Notes: generated by a model not told the origin, from the letters alone. A stretch of DNA of 64,000 bases from Pedobacter sp. ok626 (GCF_900100435.1 NZ_FNEX01000006.1:62001-126000), one strand, 5' to 3'. Shown: positions 34,750 through 44,483, counted from the first letter of the stretch. Numbers and translations are program-made.

Positions 34750-35772
34750 ATGGATTCAAAGAACAATAACGATCGCGAATTTGCTGGCGAGATAAAGAAG
34801 GTTTTAAAGGGAGTTGGGAATGAGAAGTTGTCCTCATCGGCGCAGGCCGACTTATGGGAGAGGATTGATCGCCAATCCATCCATAAACCTAAATCATATA
34901 ACTGGAAGCTGTACATGCAGATTGCTGCAATGTTGTTGTTGGTTTCAGGGATTGGGATTTGGCAATATCAGCAAAATACACCTACTCATAAACTACTGAA
35001 TTTTGCTGCAGCGCATGTGGGAAAATCTAATAGTACTGATAATTATCGAGCCTTAAAGTCAGATACTGCTCCATCGGCAGCTTCTTCAGATGTGATAGAG
35101 GACATCATCACTACCAAGGATTTCAATACATTGGTTGTAGGTAATGGAAAGCGTTCTGTTATCAAGCTTCCTGATGGTACCCAAGTCTGGTTAAATTCTG
35201 GGTCAAGGTTAATTTATCCGCTTACATTCTCCGGGGATGTACGGGAAGTTTATTTGGAGGGGGAAGCTTATTTTGATGTGACCCATGATAAACAGCATCC
35301 ATTTCATGTACGCGCCAATAAAATGGATATAAAAGTGTTGGGTACAGAATTTTTTGTGAGCTCTAACGCTGATAGTGATAATAATTATGCTGTTTTGGTT
35401 GAAGGGAGCATTGCTTTTTCAACAGGTACCTGGCTCAATAAAATAGAGCGTCAGCTTGTACCGGGGCAGCGGATCAACTTCAATCTTAAAGAGAATAAAC
35501 TTTTGATATCTGAGGTAAAAACAGCCGAATTCCAGTCCTGGAAGGAAGGTTTTGTGGATGTCCAAAGTGAGTCTTTAGACCTAATTATACAGCGGGTTGC
35601 TAAGTATTATAACATAGAAATCAGCACACAGCACCTAGATCTTTCTAATGAGAAATTTTCAGGGCGACTGGATTTTCAGCGTAGCGCTGATGCCGTATTA
35701 GATATTTTATGCGCAGGAACACCATACGTTTACAATGGTGTAGAAAGGAGGTTGGAACTGAGAACACGCTAA
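34750..35772 (+). CDS. FecR-family anti-sigma factor
   Basis: A 340-residue anti-sigma with a cytoplasmic N-terminus, one membrane span (about 56-75, MQIAAMLLLVSGIGIW), a FecR domain (RSVIKLPDGTQVWLNSGS, then EVYLEGEAYFDVTHDK) and a C-terminal DUF4974 domain (SESLDLIIQRVAKYYNIEI). It lies between the sigma and susC genes, 54 bp and 86 bp from them, and transmits the receptor's signal. Confidence 0.92.
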   Translation: MDSKNNNDREFAGEIKKVLKGVGNEKLSSSAQADLWERIDRQSIHKPKSYNWKLYMQIAAMLLLVSGIGIWQYQQNTPTHKLLNFAAAHVGKSNSTDNYRALKSDTAPSAASSDVIEDIITTKDFNTLVVGNGKRSVIKLPDGTQVWLNSGSRLIYPLTFSGDVREVYLEGEAYFDVTHDKQHPFHVRANKMDIKVLGTEFFVSSNADSDNNYAVLVEGSIAFSTGTWLNKIERQLVPGQRINFNLKENKLLISEVKTAEFQSWKEGFVDVQSESLDLIIQRVAKYYNIEISTQHLDLSNEKFSGRLDFQRSADAVLDILCAGTPYVYNGVERRLELRTR

Positions 35773-35788
35773 CTTATTGAATAAAAAA

Positions 35789-35812
35789 AAGGAGATGCTC
35801 GAACACCTCCTT
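35789..35812 (+). promoter_or_regulatory. Intercistronic stem-loop between fecR and susC
   Basis: AAGGAGATG and CACCTCCTT form a 9-bp stem with one mismatch around a 6-base loop, preceded by an A-run and only weakly followed by T. It probably tunes read-through or protects the susC message. It sits at the same point as the hairpin at 1904-1938. Confidence 0.5.
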
Positions 35813-35858
35813 CCAACAATAACCAATTCAAGCTATTATTTAACTCATTAACAAAAAT

Positions 35859-38800
35859 ATGAAAAAACTTCATGTATGTGAACCTCATGCATTCTATTTA
35901 AGGCTCAAAACTAAAATAATAAGAACTATGAAAGTAACAATGGTTTTATTATGGATGGGGATGATGACCACTTATGCCAATACATCTGCTCAGCTTAAGA
36001 TGAACATAGACCTTGTAAGAGGTAATTTACCAGAATTATTTCAGCAAATTCAAAAGCAAAGTGATTATCAGATCCTTTATAAAGACGATTTTATTAAATT
36101 AAATAAGTACGAAGAGCTAAACCTGAAACTGAACAACAAGACAGTTAAAGAGATTTTGGATAAGGCTTTGAAAGATAGCGGACTTACTTATACCATTTCG
36201 GGTAGGCAGATTCTCATCTTATCCAGAGAAAGAGCACTTGGTCTTGTGCAAGATAGTTTGCTCACGCTTCGCGGACGCGTATACGATACACATGAACCAC
36301 CTAGTGTGTTACCAGGGGTCAGTATCAGGATAAAGGGTTCTACAACGGGGACTACGACAGATGGAGATGGTTATTTTACCATTAAAGCCAGAAAGAACGA
36401 TGTGTTGGTTTTCTCCATGATCAGCTATTTAAGCTTTGAGTATACTGTTTTGAGAGCAGACAAAAGTTTAAATGTTTCTCTGAAAGAGAACGTTTCTGCC
36501 TTGAATGAGATTGTTGTAGTTGGTTTATCTGAGCAACAGAAGAAACACATTGCAAGTTCTGTAGCTTCATTGGATGTGAATTCGCAGATTGTAGGGAAGC
36601 CAATCACTTCATTATCACAATCACTTCAGGGTGGGGTAACTGGTATTAATGTAACACAGAACTCTGGCTTACCTGGGGGAGATGCAGCAACGATAAAAAT
36701 AAGGGGGATCAGTACATTGGGTAACTCTAATCCGTTGGTTTTGGTTGATGGGATTCCTATGGATATGAACTATATTGATCCCGTTACGGTAGAAAGCGTG
36801 ACCGTGCTGAAGGATGCTGCGGCAGCGGCTATTTATGGCGCAAGAGCGGCGAATGGTGTTATTCTGGTGACGACTAAACGAGGCGTGCCAGGTAAGGCTA
36901 AAGTAGCTTACGATAGCTATTTTGGACTAGCTTCCCCTTCTTACATGCCAAATACAGTTGATGCACCTACGTATATGAAGATGTATAATGAGGGGCAGTT
37001 AAATGCTGGTAAACCCTTGTTCTATTCGGAGCAAGATATTCAGAATACCATCGATAATGTTGATCCGGTTAAATATCCAAATACAAATTGGCCAGATCTG
37101 ATCATTGACAGGTCGGCCGAAATTACGAGTCATTCTGTTTCCGTGAGTGGTGGTAACAATACCAGCAGGTTTGCCCTTACAGGTAATTATCTTTATCAAA
37201 AGGGGATGTTGCCTGTCAACGATGCCAATCGCATCACCATCAGGGCGAATACCTCTACTTCATTGAGCAAGAATTTCCTGGTAAACCTGGATATGCTTGC
37301 CATAAAAAGAAATACCACACAACCAAACAGACCAAGCGGGTCAAATGGAAACAGGTTGTTGCAGGATATTTATCGTACACCACCTACTGTGCTGCCTAAA
37401 TATCCAGAAAAGGAGGGTATACCTACCATTTATGGAAGATATGTGGATATCGTAAATCCATTGGCCTATGCGGAAAAAGGAGGGGTTAGAAATTACGAAA
37501 GCGGGCAGACCAGTATCAATTTACAACCAAAATGGGAGGTGTTTAAGAACTTTAATGTTAAAGGCCAGTTCAGCTTTAGGTTAAACAGCGATGCCACACG
37601 GGATATAAGAGATGCTTACAATTTCTTTGATTATTATACTGGTCAGCTGTTGCAATCCTGGTCTGCTCAAAGAGATCCAAATATGGCCAGAACAACATAT
37701 TATTATGTAGGTGGTAATATCGATTATACTTTAAATGTTAAAGACCATTATTTATTTGCCATGGCAGGCTATTCTCAGGAAGAAACCAATAGTGGTGACT
37801 GGGATGTGTATTCTATGGTATCCGGCTATGCTAAATTAAACTACTCTTATAAGGATAAGTATCTGCTCGAAGGTACAGTTCGTACTGATGGTTCTTCTCG
37901 TTTTGGGCCTGGAAATAAGTTTGGATTTTTCCCCTCAGGTGCTGTGGGATGGAATGTCCACAACGAGGGATTTATGAAGGGGCTGAAGTTTGTTCATAAT
38001 ATGAAATTGAGGGCCTCTTATGGGCAGCTTGGAAATGAAAATATAGGCTTGTACAAATACCAGACTTTAATTAATAACGGCACTGGCCAGGAGACGACTT
38101 ATGGTAATGCCAATGTTTCCTGGGAAAGCGTGAACATGCTGGATATTGGTATGGATTTATCGCTATTTAAGAACAATAAATTAGGGCTGACTTTCGACTA
38201 TTATAATAAACTGACCGATGGGATTATTCTGAATCCACAATTGCCTTTAATTGGTGGATTTGAAGGTGTTGTGCCTATTAACGCAGGAAGAGTCAAAAAT
38301 AGAGGCCTTGAGTTATCTTTTAATTATAACGAGCGGTTTGGACAACATGTAGATTTCTCCTTTTCTCCGGGAGTTACCTATAATAAAAACACCATTTTAT
38401 CATTAAAGGGCGGACCTTATCTAACTACGACTACAATTAATGAGGAGGGTGGAAGTATTGGTAGTTTTTATGGTTATCGTACAAATGGATTGTTGCAAAG
38501 CAGTGATTTTGATGGCAGTGGGAACCCATTAGTACCCATACTTACAGATGCAAAACCTGGGGATATTAAATATCTTGATCTAAATAAGAATGGTATTATT
38601 GATGCTGATGACCAAACAAATATTGGGAACCCAAATCCACAATTGGATTATTTTGCAAATTTTAGGATCGCTTACAAAAAAATAAATCTGGAATTTTTAT
38701 TACAGGGAACGGGGAAAAGTAATGCGCCTCTGTTAAATGAGTTTGCATTTCCTTTGGATATGAGTGGGAATGGTGGAGTACCGACAACTTATTATTCAGA

Positions 38801-39113
38801 GAACTACTGGACACCACAGCGCACTGATGCGCGTTTCCCACGGATTTCAACTGCTCCAGCGAACAACAGGTTATCATCTGATTTCTGGTTCCAGAATGCA
38901 GCTTATTTAAGGGTTAAGTTCATCCAATTAGGTTATGACTTGAATAATTCCTTTGTTAAACAAATGGGGATTAGTTCTATAAGGTTTTATGTGAATGCCC
39001 AAAATCCTGTTACGTTCTCTTCCTTAAAAATCACTGATCCGGAAAGTAGGGGCGACGAATGGACCTATGGAATTATGAAAACATACACGTTAGGTCTAAA
39101 TGTTCAATTTTAA
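35859..39113 (+). CDS. SusC/RagA-family TonB-dependent receptor
   Basis: A full-length receptor of 1084 residues. The long basic N-terminus and signal (MVLLWMGMMTTYANTSAQ near 28-45) precede an STN signalling domain (about 55-110), a CarboxypepD_reg-like domain (LRGRVYDTHEPPSVLPGVSI), the plug with VLKDAAAAAIYGARAANGVI and the 22-strand barrel ending TYGIMKTYTLGLNVQF. The STN domain pairs it with the upstream FecR/sigma. The SusD lipoprotein follows 10 bp later. An internal ATG at 35928 could be the true start. Ligand unknown; the locus has no glycoside hydrolase but does have a phosphodiesterase-fold enzyme. Confidence 0.95.
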   Translation: MKKLHVCEPHAFYLRLKTKIIRTMKVTMVLLWMGMMTTYANTSAQLKMNIDLVRGNLPELFQQIQKQSDYQILYKDDFIKLNKYEELNLKLNNKTVKEILDKALKDSGLTYTISGRQILILSRERALGLVQDSLLTLRGRVYDTHEPPSVLPGVSIRIKGSTTGTTTDGDGYFTIKARKNDVLVFSMISYLSFEYTVLRADKSLNVSLKENVSALNEIVVVGLSEQQKKHIASSVASLDVNSQIVGKPITSLSQSLQGGVTGINVTQNSGLPGGDAATIKIRGISTLGNSNPLVLVDGIPMDMNYIDPVTVESVTVLKDAAAAAIYGARAANGVILVTTKRGVPGKAKVAYDSYFGLASPSYMPNTVDAPTYMKMYNEGQLNAGKPLFYSEQDIQNTIDNVDPVKYPNTNWPDLIIDRSAEITSHSVSVSGGNNTSRFALTGNYLYQKGMLPVNDANRITIRANTSTSLSKNFLVNLDMLAIKRNTTQPNRPSGSNGNRLLQDIYRTPPTVLPKYPEKEGIPTIYGRYVDIVNPLAYAEKGGVRNYESGQTSINLQPKWEVFKNFNVKGQFSFRLNSDATRDIRDAYNFFDYYTGQLLQSWSAQRDPNMARTTYYYVGGNIDYTLNVKDHYLFAMAGYSQEETNSGDWDVYSMVSGYAKLNYSYKDKYLLEGTVRTDGSSRFGPGNKFGFFPSGAVGWNVHNEGFMKGLKFVHNMKLRASYGQLGNENIGLYKYQTLINNGTGQETTYGNANVSWESVNMLDIGMDLSLFKNNKLGLTFDYYNKLTDGIILNPQLPLIGGFEGVVPINAGRVKNRGLELSFNYNERFGQHVDFSFSPGVTYNKNTILSLKGGPYLTTTTINEEGGSIGSFYGYRTNGLLQSSDFDGSGNPLVPILTDAKPGDIKYLDLNKNGIIDADDQTNIGNPNPQLDYFANFRIAYKKINLEFLLQGTGKSNAPLLNEFAFPLDMSGNGGVPTTYYSENYWTPQRTDARFPRISTAPANNRLSSDFWFQNAAYLRVKFIQLGYDLNNSFVKQMGISSIRFYVNAQNPVTFSSLKITDPESRGDEWTYGIMKTYTLGLNVQF

Positions 39114-39123
39114 TATACTAAAT

Positions 39124-40707
39124 ATGAAAAAGGTATTTTATTTTATCATAAGCATGATGTTGCTGACATTGACATCATGCGAAAAGTTTCTGACCCATGA
39201 TCATCCAACGAGTATTTCGGATGAGGAGTTCTGGAAAACAGAAGCTAATGCTACTAATGCGCTAAATACAGCCTACGTGGGGATTCCTGATGGCGCTTCG
39301 GGCAGACAAATACTGTTTTTATCTGCTTTGGCGGATGAAAATGTTGCACGTCAGGGATTTCGGGGTAATTATGAGTCTTATGTAAAAGGTTTGCAGAATG
39401 GTACATGGGATGTTGGATTAGGCATTTGGCGAGACGATTATAAAACAATCAGACGTGCGAACCGATTTTTGGAAAATGTAGATAAATGCTACATGGACGA
39501 AGAGTTGAAAACCAGATATAAGTATGAAGCCAGAGCATTAAGGGCATATTATCATATGGAGCTATTGTTATTTTTTGGAGGTGTTCCTTTGATGACCAGT
39601 TCTGTGGTTCCTGATGAGAGTTATTTGAAAAGAAATACTGAAAAGGAAGTCTATGATTTTGTGTTGGCCGAGTTAACTGAATGCGCTGGTAAATTGCCTA
39701 AAGAATATACCAATGCCGAGATTAAACGGATTACTTCCGGGGTATGTTGGGCACTGATTACCAGATTGGCCATTTTTTATAAAAACTATGAGGTAGCTAA
39801 AAATGCGGCAAAGGAAGTTATTAAATTGGATATTTATGCCTTGTATAAAAGTGCAAATGTGAAGAATAGTTATGCTGATCTGTTTCTTTACACTGGAGAG
39901 TTAAATAAGGAAAGGATCTTTTTTAGGGAAAATGGATGCTCTGGGGCCTGGTCAACTTTTGCGCCTCAGGGTGTAGCTGGTAAAACCGTATTGTCGCCAA
40001 TCGCTGCCATGATCAATAGTTATGAAACCAAACAGGGAAAAACGATTTACGAACTGGGACCGGATTCATTGGCCATCTATTTAAAGGATCCCAAATATAA
40101 AAACAATAGGGATCCAAGGTTGGCGGCTTCGGTCTTATTCCCGGATCAGACCTATGCAGCCCTTGTGTTGAAGCCTTTTGATTTGAATCCACTTAATAAT
40201 GATAAAATTGGCGCACAGAATTCTACTGCGACTGGATACTGGCAGAACAAGTATCTTGATCCAAAAGATAAAACAGGTTCAAAAACGCTGGATTTTATGA
40301 TTATCCGGTATGCCGAGGTTTTATTAACCTATGTTGAAACGCTTATTGAAACGGATGATTTTGCTAATCCTGACGTGGTTAAGTACTTAAACGAAATCAG
40401 AAACCGCGCTGGCATGCCAAATGTAAATGTTGCAGTGTATAATACAAAGGATAAATTGCGCGAACTGGTTAGACGTGAGCGAAGGGTGGAACTTGCATTT
40501 GAAGGCGTGAGGTATTACGACATCAGGCGTTGGGGGATATTAGAAGAGGTGATGAATGGAGCAGTTACCGGAGCTATTGACCCGCTTACAGGTATCGCCG
40601 TACCTGTAGAAACGCGATCTGCCAAGGCAAACAGAGATTTTTTATGGCCAGTTCCGCAACTTGAAATACAAGCAAATCCAGGTATTACTCAAAACCCTAA
40701 TTATTAA
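39124..40707 (+). CDS. SusD/RagB-family outer-membrane lipoprotein
   Basis: A 527-residue surface lipoprotein that caps the SusC barrel and binds ligand. The lipoprotein signal is MKKVFYFIISMMLLTLTSC with the lipobox cysteine at residue 19. SusD-type helices follow (RRANRFLENVDKCY, EARALRAYYHMELLLFFGGV), and the C-terminal motif LVRRERRVELAFEGVRYYDI, then RRWGILEEV is diagnostic. ATG at 39124 is chosen because it begins the lipoprotein signal; the frame extends upstream to 39100. Confidence 0.95.
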   Translation: MKKVFYFIISMMLLTLTSCEKFLTHDHPTSISDEEFWKTEANATNALNTAYVGIPDGASGRQILFLSALADENVARQGFRGNYESYVKGLQNGTWDVGLGIWRDDYKTIRRANRFLENVDKCYMDEELKTRYKYEARALRAYYHMELLLFFGGVPLMTSSVVPDESYLKRNTEKEVYDFVLAELTECAGKLPKEYTNAEIKRITSGVCWALITRLAIFYKNYEVAKNAAKEVIKLDIYALYKSANVKNSYADLFLYTGELNKERIFFRENGCSGAWSTFAPQGVAGKTVLSPIAAMINSYETKQGKTIYELGPDSLAIYLKDPKYKNNRDPRLAASVLFPDQTYAALVLKPFDLNPLNNDKIGAQNSTATGYWQNKYLDPKDKTGSKTLDFMIIRYAEVLLTYVETLIETDDFANPDVVKYLNEIRNRAGMPNVNVAVYNTKDKLRELVRRERRVELAFEGVRYYDIRRWGILEEVMNGAVTGAIDPLTGIAVPVETRSAKANRDFLWPVPQLEIQANPGITQNPNY

Positions 40708-40709
40708 AT

Positions 40710-41531
40710 ATGAAGCAGCTATTTATTTGTTTTATTGCAAGTACTTGTATTTTGTTGTCAGCTTGTTCGGAAAAGAAACATCTCGCCAAACCTGGTGATA
40801 AAGATCAGGAAACAATTAAAGTCATGTCATACAACGTCCATCACTGTAATCCTCCTGCAAAACCTGAGGTGATAGATCTAAATGCAATTGCTGCGGTAAT
40901 TAATGCGGCAAAGCCAGATTTTGTTGGTTTACAAGAGATCGATGTGAATACGATACGTTCGGGTAAAGATATCAACCAGGCAAAAGAGCTTGCGGCTAAG
41001 ACCAATATGCATTATTATTTTGCCAAGGCAATTGATTACCAGGGTGGAGGATATGGTGTTGCGATTTTAAGTAAGTATGAACTCAGCGAGGCTCAGGTTT
41101 ATCCCTTAAGTTCTGATCCCAGTACAAATGCAGAGCCACGTGTATTGGTTACGGCCAAAGTTGTTTTGCCTTCTGGCAAGGTTATTCGTTTTGCAAATAC
41201 ACATTTGGATGCGACAAGTAACCCAACAAACAGAAGTATGCAAATTAGGGAAATCAATGCAATTGCATTAAAAGAGAATACTCCATTTATCATTACCGGA
41301 GACTTTAACGCGGTACCCGGTAGTGAAGTGATTTTGGCCATGGATGAGGTTTTTACAAGAACTTGTTTTACTTGTGGGCCAACCATACCTGCCGACAAAC
41401 CCACGAAATGTATTGATTTTATAGGTTATACAACAAAACAACCAATGACAGTTCAGAGTCATCAGGTCATTTCTGCTCCTGAGCCTTCAGATCATTTACC
41501 GGTTGTTGCTGTGCTTGGATTTAAGCCTTAA
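40710..41531 (+). CDS. Endonuclease/exonuclease/phosphatase-fold lipoprotein
   Basis: A 273-residue enzyme. The lipoprotein signal has lipobox LLSAC (Cys about 19). The EEP catalytic set is intact: VMSYNVHHC (Asn), VGLQEIDVNT (Glu), ANTHLDAT, IITGDFNAVPGS (Asp/Asn) and PSDHLPVVAV (Asp/His). The fold covers nucleases, sphingomyelinases and inositol phosphatases. It starts 2 bp after susD, so it shares the operon and probably sits on the cell surface, cleaving a phosphodiester or phosphomonoester from the imported substrate. Confidence 0.9.
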   Translation: MKQLFICFIASTCILLSACSEKKHLAKPGDKDQETIKVMSYNVHHCNPPAKPEVIDLNAIAAVINAAKPDFVGLQEIDVNTIRSGKDINQAKELAAKTNMHYYFAKAIDYQGGGYGVAILSKYELSEAQVYPLSSDPSTNAEPRVLVTAKVVLPSGKVIRFANTHLDATSNPTNRSMQIREINAIALKENTPFIITGDFNAVPGSEVILAMDEVFTRTCFTCGPTIPADKPTKCIDFIGYTTKQPMTVQSHQVISAPEPSDHLPVVAVLGFKP

Positions 41532-41558
41532 TTACTCATCATTTTTTTGACAATTTAT

Positions 41559-41596
41559 ACAAAAGACAGTCATTTATGGCTGTCTTTTGTGTTTTT
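41559..41596 (+). terminator. Terminator of the SusCD-EEP operon
   Basis: A perfect 11-bp stem ACAAAAGACAG/CTGTCTTTTGT with a 10-base loop followed by GTTTTT. Confidence 0.92.
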
Positions 41597-41769
41597 GGCG
41601 GCACAATTATATTTTGTACTAAGTAGATAAAAATCTGCAAAACCTAACATTGTATGGTGATTTGTGCATAATACGGTTGAAAGCTCTGTGTTTGATGGAA
41701 GGTGAAGATAATTTCATTTTGGCTTTTGAACTTTGCTGAAATCGGTGTTAAACTTTATTGAAATTAGGC

Positions 41770-42630
41770 ATGAAACAGTTTAGAATAATACAATCTATTA
41801 CCCGAAGGGATTCTGATTCATTAGAGCGGTATTTAAATGATATTGGTAAAATAGCCCTGCTCAGTGTTGAGGATGAGGTTCGTTTAGCACGTAGGATACG
41901 TAATGGAGATGTTGTGGCCTTACAGCAATTGGTTAAAAGTAATTTGCGTTTTGTGGTTTCGGTGGCAAAAAAATATCAGGAGCGGGGATTGAAGTTGAGT
42001 GATTTAATCAGTGAGGGCAATATAGGTCTGATCAAAGCTGCAAGTCGTTTTGACGATACAAAAGGTTTTAAATTCATCTCTTTTGCGGTGTGGTGGATTC
42101 GGCAGTCTATATTGCTCGCTATTGCAGAGCAGCAACGTCTGGTGCGTTTGCCCATTAATCAGGTAGTAGCTATTGAAACGATTAATAGTGCAATTGTCGA
42201 GTTGGAGCAAAAGCTGGAAAGGATGCCAACAGTTGAAGAGCTGGCCGAGCATACGGCGCTAGCAGCAGATAAAATTGCTTGTTATTTAAATAGTACGGTT
42301 AGGCATTGTTCATTAGACCACATTCCTGATGAGAAAAATGGTTTTACCTTGTTAGATATCATTGGTGATAAGAGCACCCCCGGGACTGATCACCTTAGCT
42401 TTAATTCATCTTTCTTAGTGGACCTGAATAGGTCCTTGAGTATCTTGCCCAAAAGGGAACAGAAGATATTGATGTTGTTTTATGGCATCAATGGTTACCC
42501 GGAAACAAGTCTGGATGATATGGAGCCAATCTTTAATTTGGGGAGAGAACGGATCAGGAAATTGAGGGATAAAGCACACAAAACACTTAGCTTAAAATGC
42601 GGTGATACCCTGTCAGATTACTTCAATTAG
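41770..42630 (+). CDS. Sigma-70 factor, RpoD paralogue (group 2-like)
   Basis: A 286-residue sigma factor from ATG at 41770; the frame opens at a TTG at 41758. Regions 1.2, 2 and 3 are close to primary sigma: LERYLNDIGKIALLSVEDEV, LVKSNLRFVVSVAKKYQERG, LSDLISEGNIGLIKAASRFD and FISFAVWWIRQSILLAIAEQ. Region 4 is more diverged (LPKREQKILMLFYGINGY, then FNLGRERIRKLRDKAHKTL). It lacks the long region 1.1. It is probably an alternative (stress or stationary) sigma. Monocistronic, next to an Hc1-like gene. Confidence 0.88.
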   Translation: MKQFRIIQSITRRDSDSLERYLNDIGKIALLSVEDEVRLARRIRNGDVVALQQLVKSNLRFVVSVAKKYQERGLKLSDLISEGNIGLIKAASRFDDTKGFKFISFAVWWIRQSILLAIAEQQRLVRLPINQVVAIETINSAIVELEQKLERMPTVEELAEHTALAADKIACYLNSTVRHCSLDHIPDEKNGFTLLDIIGDKSTPGTDHLSFNSSFLVDLNRSLSILPKREQKILMLFYGINGYPETSLDDMEPIFNLGRERIRKLRDKAHKTLSLKCGDTLSDYFN

Positions 42631-42660
42631 CGAAAAAATGACCTTTTTGATAAAAAATCA

Positions 42661-42692
42661 TTTGGTGAAAATCCAATAATTATATACTTTAG
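42661..42692 (+). promoter_or_regulatory. Promoter of the Hc1-like gene
   Basis: TTTG (42661-42664), a 20-base spacer and TACTTTAG (42685-42692) match the phylum consensus with one mismatch; the start codon lies 42 bases further. Confidence 0.55.
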
Positions 42693-42734
42693 AGCGTTAT
42701 ATCATATATTTTAAAATCTTAACGAAAGAAAAAC

Positions 42735-42911
42735 ATGGAAAAATTTTCAAAACTTAAAGAATTAATCGCTGGCGTAGAGGCTGATGCAGACAAATTTTAT
42801 AATTCAGGTAACGGTGCTGCAGGTACCAGAGTACGTAAAGCAATGCAAGATTTAAAAGGCTTAGCACAAGAAATTCGTACTGAAGTAACTGAAAAAAAGA
42901 ATGCAAAATAA
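42735..42911 (+). CDS. Histone H1/Hc1-like small DNA-binding protein
   Basis: A 58-residue basic protein from ATG at 42735 to TAA at 42909-42911: MEKFSKLKELIAGVEADADK at the N-terminus and GTRVRKAMQDLKGLAQEIR in the centre. It matches the short Hc1-like family widespread and highly expressed in Bacteroidota, thought to bind DNA in the nucleoid. It has a good promoter and its own strong terminator, consistent with an abundant short transcript. Confidence 0.85.
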   Translation: MEKFSKLKELIAGVEADADKFYNSGNGAAGTRVRKAMQDLKGLAQEIRTEVTEKKNAK

Positions 42912-42927
42912 TATTCTTTAACGATTA

Positions 42928-42967
42928 CAGGAAAAGGCCCGCATGTTGTGGGCCTTTTCCTGTTTTT
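42928..42967 (+). terminator. Terminator of the Hc1-like gene
   Basis: A perfect 13-bp stem (42928-42940 with 42950-42962, core AAAAGGCCC/GGGCCTTTT) followed by TTTTT. Confidence 0.95.
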
Positions 42968-42973
42968 GACCTT

Positions 42974-44074
42974 ATGGATGATATAGAGAAAAAGCATTAC
43001 CGTAAAATAATTCACATCGATATGGATTCATTTTATGCTTCTGTAGAGCAAAGGGATAATCCTGAGCTACTAGGGAAGGCTATTGCTGTTGGCGGCTCTC
43101 CCGAAGGACGAGGTGGCGTGGTGGCAACCGCAAGCTACGAAGCCCGGAAGTATGGAGTGCACTCTGCTATGTCATCTAAACAAGCCTTAAAATTATGTCC
43201 GCATCTCATCTTTGTTTATCCCAGATTTGCGGCTTATAAAGAAGTATCCCGACATATCCGTGAAATTTTTCATCGTTATACCGATTTGATACAACCTTTA
43301 TCATTAGATGAGGCTTACCTGGATGTAACGGATGATAAGCTTGGCATCGGTTCTGCGATTGATATTGCCAAAGAAATTAAGCAAGCCATTAAGGATGAAT
43401 TGAAGCTAACTGCTTCGGCAGGCGTTTCTATAAACAAGTTTGTGGCAAAAATAGCTTCTGATATGAATAAACCTGATGGCTTAACCTTTATTGGGCCGTC
43501 GAAAGTTGAAAAATTTATTGAGCAGTTGCCTGTCGAAAAATTTTATGGAGTAGGGAAGGTGACGGCGGCAAAAATGAAACTGAGGGGACTGCATTATGGA
43601 GCTGATTTAAAAAGATTATCCGAAACGGAATTGGCCAATTTGTTTGGGAAAAGTGGACTGTTCTTTTATAAGATTGTAAGAGGGATCGATAACAGACCTG
43701 TTGAGCCTAATCAGGAAACTAAATCAGTAGGTGCAGAAGACACCTTTTCTTATGATTTAACTGAATTAGACGAAATGAATGCCGAATTGGAAAAGATTAG
43801 CCTTTTGGTATTCAACCGAATTAACCGCTATCATTTGTCCGGTCGGACAGTAACTGTGAAAGTTAAGTTTAGTGATTTTAAGCAAATCACCAGAAGTAAA
43901 TCATTTGCGGAAGGAGTGACTACTTTAGCGCTGATTTTTGATATTTCGAAGAGCCTGTTGGCAGCCATCGATTTTACGGATAAGCGGGTAAGGCTGCTTG
44001 GTATTTCGGTCTCGAATTTTGAAAATTCGGCAGGAAATGAGCGACTTATTTACCAGCCGCGCTTGTTTCCCTGA
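42974..44074 (+). CDS. dinB: DNA polymerase IV (Y-family)
   Basis: A translesion polymerase of 366 residues. The catalytic motifs are HIDMDSFYASVEQRDNPEL and PLSLDEAYLDVTDD (acidic Asp/Glu triad), SAGVSINKFVAKIASDMNKP is in the palm, and the thumb and little-finger domains are present (VGKVTAAKMKLRGL, then RTVTVKVKFSDFKQITRSKS). It begins 11 bp after the preceding terminator stem, so its own promoter must lie within or just after that element. No clear beta-clamp motif at the C-terminus beyond the RLLGISVSNF segment. Confidence 0.96.
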   Translation: MDDIEKKHYRKIIHIDMDSFYASVEQRDNPELLGKAIAVGGSPEGRGGVVATASYEARKYGVHSAMSSKQALKLCPHLIFVYPRFAAYKEVSRHIREIFHRYTDLIQPLSLDEAYLDVTDDKLGIGSAIDIAKEIKQAIKDELKLTASAGVSINKFVAKIASDMNKPDGLTFIGPSKVEKFIEQLPVEKFYGVGKVTAAKMKLRGLHYGADLKRLSETELANLFGKSGLFFYKIVRGIDNRPVEPNQETKSVGAEDTFSYDLTELDEMNAELEKISLLVFNRINRYHLSGRTVTVKVKFSDFKQITRSKSFAEGVTTLALIFDISKSLLAAIDFTDKRVRLLGISVSNFENSAGNERLIYQPRLFP

Positions 44075-44120
44075 GCTTATAATTTAATTTACCTTACCTT
44101 TGTAGCCTAGAGATAAGATT

Positions 44121-44354
44121 ATGGGGCTGCCAATGCGTATTACATATAATGATACAGACTATATTTATGAGATATTAAATAGTTCTGCTATTAATAAAGA
44201 GACTACTGAGCTTCACATCAGTTTTGACGGACAGGAGATTGTTTTGATGAAGGATGAGAAAAATGTGTGGGTTCAGAACGGTGGAGAATACAAAGTTGAG
44301 CCCGAGCTTGCCCAAGCGCTGGGAAGGTCTGTTTCCCTGAGATTTAGAATGTAG
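44121..44354 (+). CDS. Hypothetical small protein
   Basis: A 77-residue soluble protein (ITYNDTDYIYEILNSSAINK at the start, ALGRSVSLRFRM at the end) with a mixed beta pattern and no signal peptide. ATG at 44121; an in-frame ATG at 44133 is an alternative. TACCTTTG at 44095-44102 is a possible -7 box. It stands 46 bp after dinB. No family recognised. Confidence 0.6.
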   Translation: MGLPMRITYNDTDYIYEILNSSAINKETTELHISFDGQEIVLMKDEKNVWVQNGGEYKVEPELAQALGRSVSLRFRM

Positions 44355-44483
44355 TTAAATGAAATTAAGCTTGTGTTAAATAAAACATTTTTTTTATAAA
44401 TTCGACAAAATACACTAAATTGTATAAGATTGCCTGACAGGGTAATAAGTCGTTTTTTTAGAAAATCTGATTATTTAAACACT

